From Podospora bellae-mahoneyi (lineage: Eukaryota > Ascomycota > Sordariomycetes > Sordariales > Podosporaceae), in contig NC_085882.1 in the NCBI RefSeq assembly GCF_035222275.1, forward strand, positions 3,541,501-3,605,500: DNA of 64,000 nt, read 5' to 3'. Below the pieces are notes generated by a model. It saw only the letters and a program-made list of their open reading frames with translations. It had not been told where the DNA came from and ran no database searches. Position numbers and translations under genes: made by a program. Positions within the stretch are counted from its first letter, which is position 1, and every line of letters starts with the position of its first letter. Positions 45,001 through 55,761 of this stretch are shown here, piece by piece.

Positions 45001-46290
45001 TCTCTCTTTTGTCCACGACGTGCGTAGGTCAAGCGGAAAGTAAGTTTAACTTACGCATTTGTTGGCCAATGAGCCACAGTCGTCGCCCAACACAACCTGG
45101 CGCGTCTTACACGTGCCGTCAGAGTTTCCGGGAGGGAGGGTACTGGGGAGGGTGCCGGTGCTGCAGCAGACCCGCTCGCCCAGAACAAGTGAGTTGCAGA
45201 GGTTGGCGCGGTTGAAGTTCTGCAGTTGAGTCTGCGAGATGCCACATCTCTGGGCCACAGCCCAGCAACCCTCGCCGGCCTGGACGGTAGTGACCCTGCA
45301 ATCAGCTCGGGGGCTGAGCCGGGCGAACCTGGCAGAAATATCTCCAGGCGCGGAATGGCGAGATCTGGCGGTGCTGTTGGAGATGGTGTCGTTCTTGGAC
45401 AACTCCTCCAAGGGAACAGGAACGCGCAGAGTGACCGGCATCCAGTCCTGGCCCGCACCCACCTGTGAGACACATTTGCCATCAGCCCATGTCTTGACCA
45501 CCTCCTGGACGAAATCGAGATTCTTGGCGCTGCTGGCGACGATGCCAATGCTGTAATCGGCACCACGATCTTTGGCACCACACAACTGCACCACGGTGGT
45601 TCCTGAGACCGACTCGTTCTGAACATGCTCGAGGAATTGCTGAAGGACATCTGATGTGACACCGTGCTGGTGCACTTTAGCGCCGGCAAAAACACCGATG
45701 ACCGACGTCTGCGAGTAGCCAAAGGCCATGGCGTTGTTGGAGCATGACGGCTTCTGAGAGGCAAGATAGCTCTTGACCTGACGACCAGCTGATAGCAGAT
45801 GGGTCGGCGAGAACTCGCGGTCTTTGCCGGGCCGGTGAATGGAGATGGAGGCATCCTCCAGCACTTTGTTGGCGGTGGTACAGAGCGATGCCTTGGTCGA
45901 GTCTGGCACGAAAGCAACCCTCATGGACGGAGAAGTGTCGTAGTCTGCTGTGCAGGCCCTGATGATGGTGGGCATGTCCTTGACCTCGGCCATCTGGACA
46001 ACCACATTGAGCAGCATGGTCTCCTTGCATGAGGCCAACTGATCCGCCTCCGGGAACAGGAACCAGGGGCCCTCCCCGGCTTTGCTGCAAGAAATGGGGT
46101 ATGGCTTGAGGGCCTCAAGAGGCTGCGCCTGTACCGCAGAGAGCCATTTGTCGAGATCCTCGTCTGCTTCGGTGATATCGACGAAAGAACTTGAGGAAAT
46201 TAAGGACTGGTCTGTGGCCACGAATCCGCCCGTTGCTCTCGCTGCCCCCGCTGCCCCCGAGGCTGCGAGGGCGTAGAGATATGCCTTCAT
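39025..46290 (-). CDS. Giant LysM-ChtBD1-GH18 chitinase joined to a subtilisin-like (S8) domain
   Basis: Nine-exon model, 2,235 aa. Exon starts: 46290, 44981, 44597, 42466, 41607, 41061, 40606, 40335, 40190; ends: 45055, 44661, 42530, 41697, 41128, 40680, 40405, 40253, 39025. Signal peptide; LysM modules at about 330-380, 393-445 and 455-510; ChtBD1 about 543-575 (NPCPLNVCCNIWGQCG); GH18 about 600-950 with DGIDLDWEYPG (acid Glu about 720), as in killer-toxin-like subgroup C chitinases. A Pro/Gly/acidic linker leads to an S8 domain: His1660 (DWKHGTAV), Asn region (INYSGG), Ser1846 (GSSMAAP). The usual Asp position reads Glu (NMESDIDTSH). A Gly-rich linker and a tail of about 300 residues follow. 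If the TAA at 42468-42470 is used, the product is a 1,228-aa chitinase and the protease half is orphaned without a signal peptide. Chitin cleavage is expected; protease activity is uncertain. Confidence 0.75.
42467..42529 (-). other. In-frame TAA bracketed by a candidate 63-nt intron
   Basis: The chitinase frame reads a TAA at 42468-42470, then continues open in the same frame for about 770 nt with Asp-rich and Cys-rich coding-like sequence. A GTAATA donor at 42529 and a TTAAG acceptor at 42467-42469 would remove 63 nt (21 codons) including the stop and rejoin GGC TCA GAT in frame. The donor is weak (T at position 5). Alternatives are a recent nonsense mutation or stop readthrough. Confidence 0.5.
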
Positions 46291-48372
46291 GATAAACGAT
46301 GAGATAATTGCGTGTAGCAGGTTCTCTCAGAGAGGAGATGTGATGGGTAAAAAGTGTGCCTTACACCATCCAGGATTGGATGGCGATGCAAGACAGAATG
46401 ACCTCGGGAGTAAGAGGTGAGTAAACAAAGAATGAGATACCAAATAGATAATAGACAGACTAGCTTGTAGATCATGGGTGAAGTAATATAAAAGGGAAAA
46501 CGAGTATGATCTTTTTTAGCCTTGAGGGTACGTACCTAACTGAAAGCTGGCCACCGTCAGTTTACTCTAGCACCGGCGATATAGACACCCCGGAATTTGT
46601 GTTTTTGAAAATGATTGGTATATCGCAGCAACGGTTCCTAGTTAGACATGTACCTGTGTATCCATATGCGAGAATTTGAACGAGGAATTGGCCTCTGCAC
46701 AAACATACCTTAGCTGGAATACTACAGTTCTTTTGTGCACATTTCCACCTTGCTCTTCGGATGAAAAAAATGCAAGGGGTGACCCCTGAGTGCCGTTGTG
46801 AAGAACCATCATCATGGTTGATCTATCGACATGAGCTAAGTAGACACGCTAGTGTCAAAGTGTGGTTAGGTAGGCTGCAAGGTACCAGACAAGGTGATAG
46901 AATGCAACCGGTACATCGCGCCCTTAAATTTACCGTTGGCTCTTCAAGTTGGGGATTTGTTAAGTAGCTAGGCTGTGACTGCTGGATGTTAGTGGTGGCA
47001 TAATGCAACGTCGGACGGGCTAGAAACATAAAGCTGGGGATAATGCCTTACTTAGCGTGGGTTTCTCAGGTACTAAAGGGAACCGAAGGAGTATAAGTCT
47101 ATGAGGTAGATTTAGTTGAAATCTATATTTTTATCGGATTGTGGGTATGCCAATCTCTTTGAGTGGCTTTCTCTGTAACTCCATCGGCGTGGAGCTCGGT
47201 CCACACTACATGAAGGTGTCGCATCCGCGGCAGATGCACCTCCGTTCACGGGTTTGGGTCGTTTGGATCAAGTGCAGCTCAAATCTTTGAAAATCAACTT
47301 TTAAGTCCCGGGTCTGGTGGCAGTCTGGATCTTGATCCATTGGCGACGCAAACGTTGCGGATGGTGGACTAGTATTACACATCTAATCGGATTAGATGAT
47401 TAACAAGAAAAAAGTCATGAAGGACTTGCATATAGTCTGAACCCTGCATATTCACATCTGAAGTCTTGATTCTCTATTGATGTGAAGACACTTTTCTGAT
47501 TGGTCTCTAGGTGGAGTGGACGAGGCTCAGTTTTTAACTATTACTTTTTCTTCATCTTGTTGGTCGAAGCCTGCTGCTGTGCCCCTGCCAAGCCATCCCA
47601 TTCAATATTTCCATACAACTTACGGATAGACAAGGTATATGATAAACGAGAAGAGATGCGCTGCGCCACCTCAATACGTCGGTTTGTCGGCAGACTCGGC
47701 AGCCGTGCCGAAACAACCCAATTTTTTTTTGGTTTACACTACGACTCTGGCCTCGTCAGGCGTTGTGTCAGCATGCTACTGGGGATTTTACTACATGATG
47801 AAAATATCTTCTTAGCTGGCAGCATTTTCCCGGCGATCACACTGTTGACGGGAAGCTGAGGAAGTTCAGTACCTACTGTGTCCTCGTCCCGTCTACTGGG
47901 CATTGTTAACAGGGATCTAATCCGCCTTGAGACTAACTAACCGGGAAGGAAACGGTTCACAGAACAGTAGATAGGTCTGGTAAAGATTTCGTTCGGATCC
48001 GGCCGCTATGGTCGCATTGTCTTAAGTGATACATTGTTTTGTGCCTAATGTAACTATGTTGGTTCGTTAGGTATGGCTATGCATGGCTCTTGTTCCAATC
48101 GTCCTATTAAGATTCGGTATGGAGTCATGTATATCCACTTGTAGCTGCATTGAGGGCCTAGCCTCGGCGGACTATGAATGGCTTTAAGGCTCAGTGCTCA
48201 GAATAATGAGACTCTGCGCTGACATCCGGCCAGAAGAGAGCTTGTCCAGTCCTGCTGGTTTATATAATGAGCTGAAATCCTTCGGTATCTCGGACCTGAA
48301 GACTTGTCCACCAGGCTCTCTCTTCAATCCGAGTCCACCAGCCAACCGGGTCATCATCTCTACTCAGTCACC
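46291..48372. other. Shared promoter region of the chitinase and LysM genes
   Basis: About 2.1 kb between head-to-head genes. There are no supported coding regions; the plus ORF at 47500-47859 has no ATG near its start and no features. A TATA box for the LysM gene is listed separately. Confidence 0.5.
48261..48267 (+). promoter_or_regulatory. TATA box of the LysM pseudogene
   Basis: TATATAA lies 112 bp upstream of the ATG at 48373, a normal distance for fungal secreted-protein genes. The promoter therefore seems intact although the gene is not. Confidence 0.45.
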
Positions 48373-49759
48373 ATGCTGTCTTCTGCGTACGCTCTGGTTC
48401 TGGCCGCCGGCCTTGTCACGGCTGGGACTACTGGCAGATATGCACCTTTGTTGGAAGCACGCGATGGCCCATTGCTATCGCTGCCCTACGACCCTAAGAC
48501 GTCGAGTTACTGCACCTAGTGGGCTGATGTTAGGTCGGCTACTACCTGCGACGCTATTATTAGCGAGAACTTTATTTCCTTGGCTCAGTTTAGATAATGG
48601 GTAAGTCTTCTGAAGCAGCACTTTGGGCTGAGTTAGTCCCTTACTTGTTCGGAGACCTTTGCTGACTTGTTTGCTAGAATCCTTTCCTCTCTGCTACTTG
48701 CTCGGTAGAGGTCGGGAAGTCGTACTGTGTTGAGGCTTACGGCGAACCTGCGCCGGGTATCTCTTCGACCAAAGCGGCAACCACCACCACTCCGTCCTTA
48801 TCTACCGTTGTTTCTCCAGTGACCACTACGACACCCGGAAACGGCATCACCACACCCACTCCCACCCAGGCCAGCATCGTCAACAACTGTGACGCCTTCC
48901 ACTTTGTCACGGCCGGTCAAACGTGCGAGACGATTGCCTCTCTATACCGTATCTCCCAGGATCAGTTCAAGGCATGGAATCCCAATGTTGGCGCGTTATG
49001 CACCAGACTCTGGGCCAATGCCTATGCTTGCGTGTCTATCATCGGCTATGAACCGTCGCCCACTACACCGGGAATGGCATCGCCACCCCCACGCCTACTC
49101 AAGCCTCCATCGTGAACAACTGTGACGAGTTCTACTTCGTCGCAGTTGGTGACACCTGTGAGATCATTGCGGCAAAACATGGTATCACCCAGGCTCAGTT
49201 CCTCAGCTGGAATCCGAGCGTGGGCTCAACCTGCACTGGACTCTGGGCCAATGCCTACGCCTGCGTCTCTATCATCGGCCACACCCCGACTAAGCCGAGC
49301 ACCACCACCAGCGTCGGCAACGGTATTGCCACCCCGACGCCTATTCAGCCGAATATGGTGAACAACTGTGACTCCTTCTACAAGATCAAGTCTGGAGACA
49401 CGTGCGCCACCATCGCCGCCTCCAAAGGCGTCACCGTGGCGCAACTGACCACTTGGAACCCCTACGTCAAGTCCGACTGGAGTCTCCTGTGGCTCGACTA
49501 CTACGTTTGCATTTCCATTGTCGGAGACACGCCCACGCCCGTCAACCCAGGCAATGGCATCCAGACACCCACCCCTTACCAGAGCGGTATGACCACCGCG
49601 TGCAAGACTTTCCACTTCGTCCAGTCTGGTCAGACCTGCCAGACCATCACTCAACGCTACGGCATTACCCAGGCCAACTTTGTCAAATGGAACCCGGCAG
49701 TTAAAAACGACTGCACTGGTATGTGAGCAAATGCCTATGTTTGCGTTGCTGTCCTCTGA
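48373..49759 (+). pseudogene. Five-LysM secreted protein, inactivated
   Basis: The ATG at 48373 opens a signal peptide (MLSSAYALVLAAGLVTAG). An intron at 48601-48677 (GTAAGT...CTAG) falls in the usual place inside LysM unit 1. Units 2-5 are clear: each has NNCD or ACKTF, GDTC/GQTC, WNP and ANAYACV-like ends, separated by Thr/Pro linkers with PGNGI.TPTP. Damage: TAG at 48517-48519 where a Trp is expected, TAA at 48595-48597 before W-NP, a frameshift near 49070 in the second linker, and TGA at 49724-49726 where units 2 and 3 have Trp (LWANAY). LysM proteins of this kind bind chitin and often sit beside subgroup C chitinases, as here. An intact copy elsewhere is possible. Confidence 0.88.
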
Positions 49760-50329
49760 ATAAGGGGCGCAGTCAATAAATGTTAGGATTGTAGCTATGT
49801 CTATCCACTGTTAAGAAAGTATGAGTGGTATGTAGATGATCGGATGGATGAACAGAACCTTGATCCCATATGATGCTGTGCTTTGGTTGCGCGTGATTCT
49901 GTGTTTCGCATGTACTGTGAATAGATCTCTTATGGAATGCCCTGTGAACCTGAAAATGCACATGTTCAAGTGATGTCGAGTTTGAAGTGGCACTTACAGC
50001 CGTGGTTCGCTCTCAAAAAGGGAGCGATGTCACGGCGGACGGCGACGCTTGATCAACCTGCCTAACTGAAGGTGGCTTGGCGCAGACGCTTGGGCCACCG
50101 CGTCGTTTTACTGGCAAGGCATATCCGTATATAGTGGACGGCTTGCCCTTTCTCCAACACTGTTAACACGAACTCCACCACCGACCAACCATCCCTGGAA
50201 CCACAATTCCAGATACCGCGCTCTCGATTTGTGGTAGGACTCTATAGTCCACAGTTTACCTTTTTTCAACGGACTCTCCAAAATAAAGGGAGCCCTTTCT
50301 ATACCCACAAGCAACGCTCGCAACCTACC
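49760..50329. other. Intergenic region
   Basis: No gene seen; short ORFs on the minus strand are featureless. Confidence 0.5.
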
Positions 50330-51589
50330 ATGTCGGAAGTGGCCAGCCCAGTGTCGTTAACCACCCTCTCAACCGAACTCCGCCACAAAGTCCTAGCCTC
50401 TGTGATTTGGACATCAACAGTAACGCTCTATAATCACCTCGACCTATTTTTCCAAGATCCTCGGGTCCGGCTCCGCGATGACTGGGACATTTGGGTACCA
50501 ACCACACCACCTCAACCACCCGCTCTGTCACTTCTCTTAACATGCCGGATCCTGCGCTATGACGTCCAGTATCTATTGAATTTATCCACTGCCCAATCCC
50601 ACCCCTATGAGATTGACGTCGTCTTCATTGCCAAATGCGGACTTTTCCCAACCTGGGTGTGTTGTCCACTCCCAAGCCAGATCAACCTCGATACTCTCCA
50701 GGCGTCATTCCGCATAATGGACGTGGAGGATATCGACGACGAGGTACCAGCAGGAAGGCAGGGGGAGTTCTTAAGCCGTTACCGCGGTGTATCGTCTGAC
50801 TTCGATGCAGACAACTACCCAACTCCTCCTCCCGGCTCATGGAACTTTTATCGCCTGCTAGCGTCCTTCCTGGCCTTGGGGCCTCGGGGCCTGACCTCTC
50901 CCGCTTATCAAAGAGAAAATCGCGGCTGTCTTTCAAGAAGCAGATACTCACTCCAACATCTCATCATTAGCGTAACATCTAAGGAGGAAACTGAAATGGA
51001 TGACGAAAGACGGGAGCGAGCAAGTGGACCAAGGCGGTTCTTACTTGACCACAATTCCGACCTGCCTTACGGAGCCTCGAGAGAAGATGACGTTTTTCCA
51101 GGGCCGCCTGACAATTCTCCATACACATGGACAGGCCCCACCAAGTTGGAGACCGTTAGAGGGATGTATGGCCACGCGGGCCGTCTCACCCTCGGACACG
51201 CCGACCGCTATGGCTTGTACCTTGCCAACACCCTCTGGGCCCTGCTTAACTTCAAGTGGCTCTCACGAGGCTTCGGTCTTATGGTGTACGAAAGTATCCT
51301 TGACGGCATTACCTTTTACGTCGACGGGAAGCCAAGACCTCACTTTGGCATGGACGACTTGCTTTCCCTGGAACCCATAAAGCACCGCACCTTGACACCG
51401 GAGGTCGCAGCAGCCCTTCAAGTCTGGAAGGAGTGGGTAATGAAGTGGAGGAGTAAGTTACGGGAGCGTGGTATGTTGGATGAACCACGCCCGAGTTTTG
51501 CTTTTGTGAGATACTTGCCGGCATCGATGGCAGATCCTAATGAGTGCCCAGAGTCAGACTCGAATTCTATGTCCGGCTCAGACGTATAG
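50330..51589 (+). CDS. Hypothetical protein with an F-box-like/2EXR-like start
   Basis: Single exon, 419 aa. The ATG at 50330 (context CTACCATGTC) is preferred over the open upstream frame from 50231. The N-terminal LSTELRHKVLASVIW and later LLLTCRILRYDV resemble the start of fungal F-box-like/2EXR proteins, where a short helix pair begins a large lineage-specific family. The rest shows no catalytic motif, and the C-terminus is Ser/Asp-rich (ECPESDSNSMSGSDV). No signal peptide or membrane helix. It adjoins a repeat island, a common place for such variable genes. Confidence 0.65.
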   Translation: MSEVASPVSLTTLSTELRHKVLASVIWTSTVTLYNHLDLFFQDPRVRLRDDWDIWVPTTPPQPPALSLLLTCRILRYDVQYLLNLSTAQSHPYEIDVVFIAKCGLFPTWVCCPLPSQINLDTLQASFRIMDVEDIDDEVPAGRQGEFLSRYRGVSSDFDADNYPTPPPGSWNFYRLLASFLALGPRGLTSPAYQRENRGCLSRSRYSLQHLIISVTSKEETEMDDERRERASGPRRFLLDHNSDLPYGASREDDVFPGPPDNSPYTWTGPTKLETVRGMYGHAGRLTLGHADRYGLYLANTLWALLNFKWLSRGFGLMVYESILDGITFYVDGKPRPHFGMDDLLSLEPIKHRTLTPEVAAALQVWKEWVMKWRSKLRERGMLDEPRPSFAFVRYLPASMADPNECPESDSNSMSGSDV

Positions 51590-51718
51590 TTTACATCTCT
51601 CGTAGCAATGTAATGAACGGCCAAAAGAGCTGGTATTTAATCGTTTAAAGCCTATCACGATGTTTAAATACCTTCTATTATATTTCCGCTCGTTTTTCAG
51701 GTCTCCTAAGGCCTATCC

Positions 51719-51778
51719 ACTATCTTCAAGTCGTATTAACTATCTTTGATGCTTGTTGACTATCTTTAAAGGCCTACT
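51719..51778 (+). repeat. 20-bp periodic repeat with ACTATCTT
   Basis: ACTATCTT occurs at 51719, 51739 and 51759, exactly 20 bp apart, inside an AT-rich 3' region. Flanking AAGGCCTA also occurs twice. Confidence 0.6.
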
Positions 51779-52059
51779 GAGTATGTTTTAGGGCCCTTGC
51801 TTCGCTTGTTGTCACACGTCAACCACTCGCAGCCTGGAGCACAGCCAACAACACAGTGAACTGAAAGCTCTGAGCCAGTCGTTGGGAAGTGAAATAAGCA
51901 ACAGGCTACAGGCGGCAGCAGCAGAGGCATTGGCTCATGTATAAGCAGAAGGATGTGATGGACTTGGCAGATACTTAAGGTCATCACAAGCACGGACTAC
52001 AGTGAGAGAGATAAATACATGAGCAGAAGAGCAGAGCAGTGGGATGAAAAGATCCCTCA

Positions 52060-52140
52060 GCAAGGATCTTGAGGCCACTGTAGATTATTCAAATCAATTG
52101 AAACTATGTTGTTCCAAGCCCTGAACACCAGCCCTTGTCA
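52060..52140 (+). repeat. LTR-like fragment, copy A
   Basis: This runs from CAAGGATCTTGAGGCC through TTCCAAGCC to CCCTTGTCA. It aligns with 54815-54891 in the same orientation with many mismatches. The pair may be decayed LTR ends. Confidence 0.6.
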
Positions 52141-52546
52141 CACCGGTATCCTGCCGTACGCTCGTGGGCGCGGGGTCGCCATGTCGTCAGTATGATGAAT
52201 GTGCCGGGCACCTGAACCTGTCTGCATCTTTACCGTTGGCTTCCAAATGCCAAGTCGCCCGAGGCCAAGGTGGACAACGAGGGTAGCGAGCGTGACGACG
52301 CGGAACCGGCCGATGCTGGGCTGCCCCTGCAGACGCCCTACAGCCAAGACCGGATCGACTTCCAGCGCGTTGTTGGTGGACATTGCTATACCAATCTCAA
52401 AGCGGACCACCGCCCTACCTCTCCTCAGATTTTAGATGACAAGAGGAGAGCAGGATGAGGATGGTTCTGTTATGTAGCTATAAGCATAGGAGGATCGGGC
52501 AAACATACTAAGGCTGTCAGAGGATGAGAGTAACAACGACCGTGAG

Positions 52547-53365
52547 ATGGCTCATACCGAGCTGGCTATGCAGCCGTCCGCCAGTAAGGAGCGGGTCAAC
52601 TTTAGCAAAACATCGGTCATCGTCGACGACGACGACGTTGCGATACCGACGGCGAGGAGGACTGCTCCCCTATTGTGGGGAGTGACGCCAAGCAGGGCAA
52701 GGATAGGATATCGTCCGGCCGCCATGAGGGAAGCGCCGCAAGGTAAACACTTCAGCCCCTATAACCGGCAGAACAGCGCCCAAGCGGCAGATATGTCTGC
52801 GTCGCACCGACTTCCCATCGCTACAGGCTCAAACACCACCAACCCAAGGCTTAAAGCGCCGCCAAAGTCAGCGCAGCATTTCTAAGCCGCGATCTTCAGG
52901 GGGGTCCGCTTCGGAAGAGAAGACAGTCGAGGCCGCTTTCGCAAGCTTTGAGGAATGGCCACTTGAAGCGGTTCTCAAGCGGTCCTGAAGCATGTTTGGG
53001 TGGACGGGGTAGCGACTTTTCAGGTGGAGTTCTCGTGGAATCCTTGTACGAATCACGGACGAAATGACCGCGTACCAGAAGGCCCGCGGCGCAAGTCACT
53101 AGCAGAGAGGACTTCCTCGATAGGGCGCGCTCTGCCTTCAGGAGTTGTCTCCATAGCCGAAGAGATTCGAGGAGACGAGTATTTTCAGGTCGAGGAGATT
53201 CTGGACTCACGACGACGAGGAAGGCGGATGGAGTACCTGGTCAAGTGGGAAAGGTATAGGCACGAGCACGATAGTTGGGAACCTGCTGCGCATTCCGAGA
53301 AATGTCCCGAGATGCTGCGGCAGTTCCGCCAGAGGGCGGGATTGTCCATGGCCCCTTCCATGTAA
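52547..53365 (+). pseudogene. Chromodomain protein remnant
   Basis: Broken into at least three frames. The first part (52547-52885) is open; a second frame continues with FEEWPLEAVLKR and stops at about 52987; a third frame continues (WVDGVATFQVEFSWNPC) and ends with a chromodomain, YFQVEEILDS...YLVKWERY...DSWEPA (about 53170-53330). The chromodomain aromatic cage positions (Y/F, W, W) are present. Such domains occur at the end of chromovirus integrases and in free-standing fungal chromodomain proteins. Frameshifts show it is dead. Confidence 0.7.
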
Positions 53366-53699
53366 ACTTCGGGTCGAATTTAGTATCTTATACCTCAATT
53401 TGTTGGAATAGGGTAGATATTCATCTATCTGTACTTCATACCAAATCTGCACTTGTTTCTCCCAGCTGGGTATAACTATCTTGCGCTGCTGCAACTGCGT
53501 CATACCTGGAAGATGGATATTCCGTTGCTTGTCGCGGCCGATGACCGACGGCGGCCAATCTTAGAGAAGTGGCAAGTGGTATCGATTAGAACCACGTTGG
53601 TGGCGTAAAGTAAATGGTATAAAGCAGATGTGGCTCCCAGGCCCTCCACTTAAGCAGAGATGTTAAAATATATAACATTCCAACGATTTCAGAAATCCA

Positions 53700-54400
53700 T
53701 CACTCCGTAAAAGCAAACCGAAAGAACGCCATTTGGCCAGAGGCATGTCCTAAGATGAGTGTTTGACCATGAACCGCCACAAATGTTGCCCGATAGTCGG
53801 CGGGAAGCCAAAGAACGCTCTTCCCATTTTTTGTGACCCAATCGTCGCCGACGAAGAGAAAACTGCTGGCGAGTTTTGGTCTCCAGAGCTGCTTGAAGCG
53901 TCGGAATTTACGGTTATGCTTAGCAGCCCTCGGTCTATCTCGAGACATTGACCATTCCTGGAGAACGCCACTACCGAGACCGAGTGCCTATGCCCCTCGA
54001 GCGTCTGCCGGTACGCGCCGGTCGCCGTATCCCAGAGCCGGATGGTCCGTCGTGTGAAGCCGACGCTAGCGTGTTGCCGTCCGGCGAGAACGCCACTGCC
54101 CAGACCGAGTGGCTATGCCCCTCGAGCGTCTGCCGGTGCGCACCCCAGCGGTCTCTAATGCCAGTGATCATTTCGATAAAGGACAGTCATTTCTTCTAAT
54201 ACCGATTTCTGATATCGCTTAAAGTCGGACTTGAACACGAGCGCGGAGCCATATATCTGTAAGGGGGGCCGCTCTATGATCGATCTGTGACTGAATACAA
54301 ACTTCTCTGCGTCTTTTAACAGCTCAATCAGGCGAGGGTTAATGCCCGGTTGCAACTGATAGGATTTAGTAACCTGGCAATAATACGGCACTATCAACAT
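53700..54400 (-). pseudogene. NACHT-WD40 (NLR / HET-E-like) remnant
   Basis: Three frames read in order on the minus strand. First, an end-of-NACHT segment (LLKDAEKFVFSHRSIIERPPLQIYGSAL). Then one WD40 unit (QTLEGHSHSVWAVAFSPDG) and a damaged second unit. Last, the conserved C-terminal tail (ETDRGLL-like, DDWVTKNGKSVLWLPADYRAT, LGHASGQMAFFRF). Most of the protein, including the effector and NACHT P-loop, is absent, and the WD40 array has collapsed to one or two units. Intact NLRs of this group act in fungal self/non-self recognition. It lies in a repeat island, and frameshifts and deletions are evident. Confidence 0.8.
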
Positions 54401-54814
54401 GCCTGAGCGGCATGCAGAATCTTTCTTATCGAGAGCAGCCCCCTAGACAGTACACACTCCAACCAACAATGGCCCAACGATATGCCCAGGATCAGGATAT
54501 CTGGGTCCGGCAACCAACTGAGCCTACCGGGGCTTATCGGAGGCATCACGGCGACCACCACGAAGGCAGGACCAGGGTGCCGATACGGGTAGGTTGGGCA
54601 GGAAAGACTGAGGACCCATACGAGCTGCAAGAAGACTGCAGGACAAGAATCATATGTACCTATTACTGATGGAATCAGTGGCCAGGACGCCGAAGGAGGT
54701 GCCCGGCTAAGGCAGACAGATAAGACAGGTTGGAGGACCAGGGAGCTTAGAACGGTCCTGGGGATCCGGAGGATTATAAGTAGGCCTTGCCTTTCCTACC
54801 TAAATGGTAAGGGG

Positions 54815-54891
54815 GCAAGGACCTTGAGGCTATAACAGATTATTATACTGAGTTGAACTATCTGTTCCAAGCCGAGATACTCCCCTTGTCA
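54815..54891 (+). repeat. LTR-like fragment, copy B
   Basis: Direct-repeat partner of 52060-52140. The chromodomain and NLR remnants lie between the copies, so this is not one intact retrotransposon but a nest of decayed elements. Confidence 0.6.
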
Positions 54892-55032
54892 TAGATAAGG
54901 AGGAAAACGAGGTCTTCAATGCCCATAAAGTGCTTCTCGCAGTGTGTTTGGAATTGTCCTTTCTTTTTTTCCTTAAGTTCAAGATTAAGTCAAACAGTCA
55001 AAGTTCAATATACTGGTTCACTACACTCTCTT

Positions 55033-55127
55033 GCAGGGCATAGATCCCTGTAGTTCAATACTTATAATATTATTGGCAGGGTATAGTTCCCTATCTCTTT
55101 TTCTTTTGCAAAGCATAGTTCCCTATA
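55033..55127 (+). repeat. Tandem palindromic GCAGGGTATAGTTCCCT units
   Basis: Three copies at about 55033, 55076 and 55108: GCAGGGCATAGATCCCTG, GCAGGGTATAGTTCCCTA and GCAAAGCATAGTTCCCTA. Each is nearly palindromic (AGGG...CCCT). Confidence 0.6.
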
Positions 55128-55761
55128 CTTGCCTTCCTTCGGTGTCATCTCACACCGTCGTACCTCGCAGTCCAGGAACCCGAGAGTCTTCAAGGTAATT
55201 GCTTCCACCTACCAGACAGGGCCTAATCAACTGGCCTGCCGGCGTGTGTTCCGTAAACATGAAGGGGCGGTCTCTCGGAACTGCAACGTATTGGGCGCGA
55301 ACAAAGTCTAGAAGCTCCAAGGAGGTGACCACGTGGCGTCTCTTCAATGCCTGCGACAGCAACAAAGCAATCTGGCTGCAAATAGTCCCCATGTAAGATT
55401 GCCTCTGAGTGAAGACCGCCCGACGCCTTCATTTTACGGACGCTAGTCGGCGTTCCTTCAAGCAGGAGCCCATGTATCCCTGCGCATTAGCCAGCCACTT
55501 CGTGTTCTAGCCATACCTTTACGCTATCTGCTGCCGCTTCTCCTCTCCCCATCCGATTTGCCCCTGACCGTTCCTGACTCTGCCACTCTCGCGTTCACCG
55601 ACGTCTGCTGCCTGCTCTGTACCAGCTGACATATTCAAAGTTCGCGGCCTCTGAGCCAAGAAGCAATCAGTTCCCACATCAGCAGGAACCATACGACTAA
55701 ACCCCCGATAGCTCCATTTTCCTTCCATGAAGAGTCTGAAGTTGTAGGGTTATCGGCAATA

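Noticed and set aside
47500-47859. Plus ORF with a hydrophobic start
   Set aside because: No ATG at the start of the hydrophobic part and no other gene signal; treated as promoter DNA.
51590-54891. Intact LTR retrotransposon
   Set aside because: The putative LTRs are short and diverged, no reverse transcriptase or integrase is seen, and unrelated NLR sequence lies inside.
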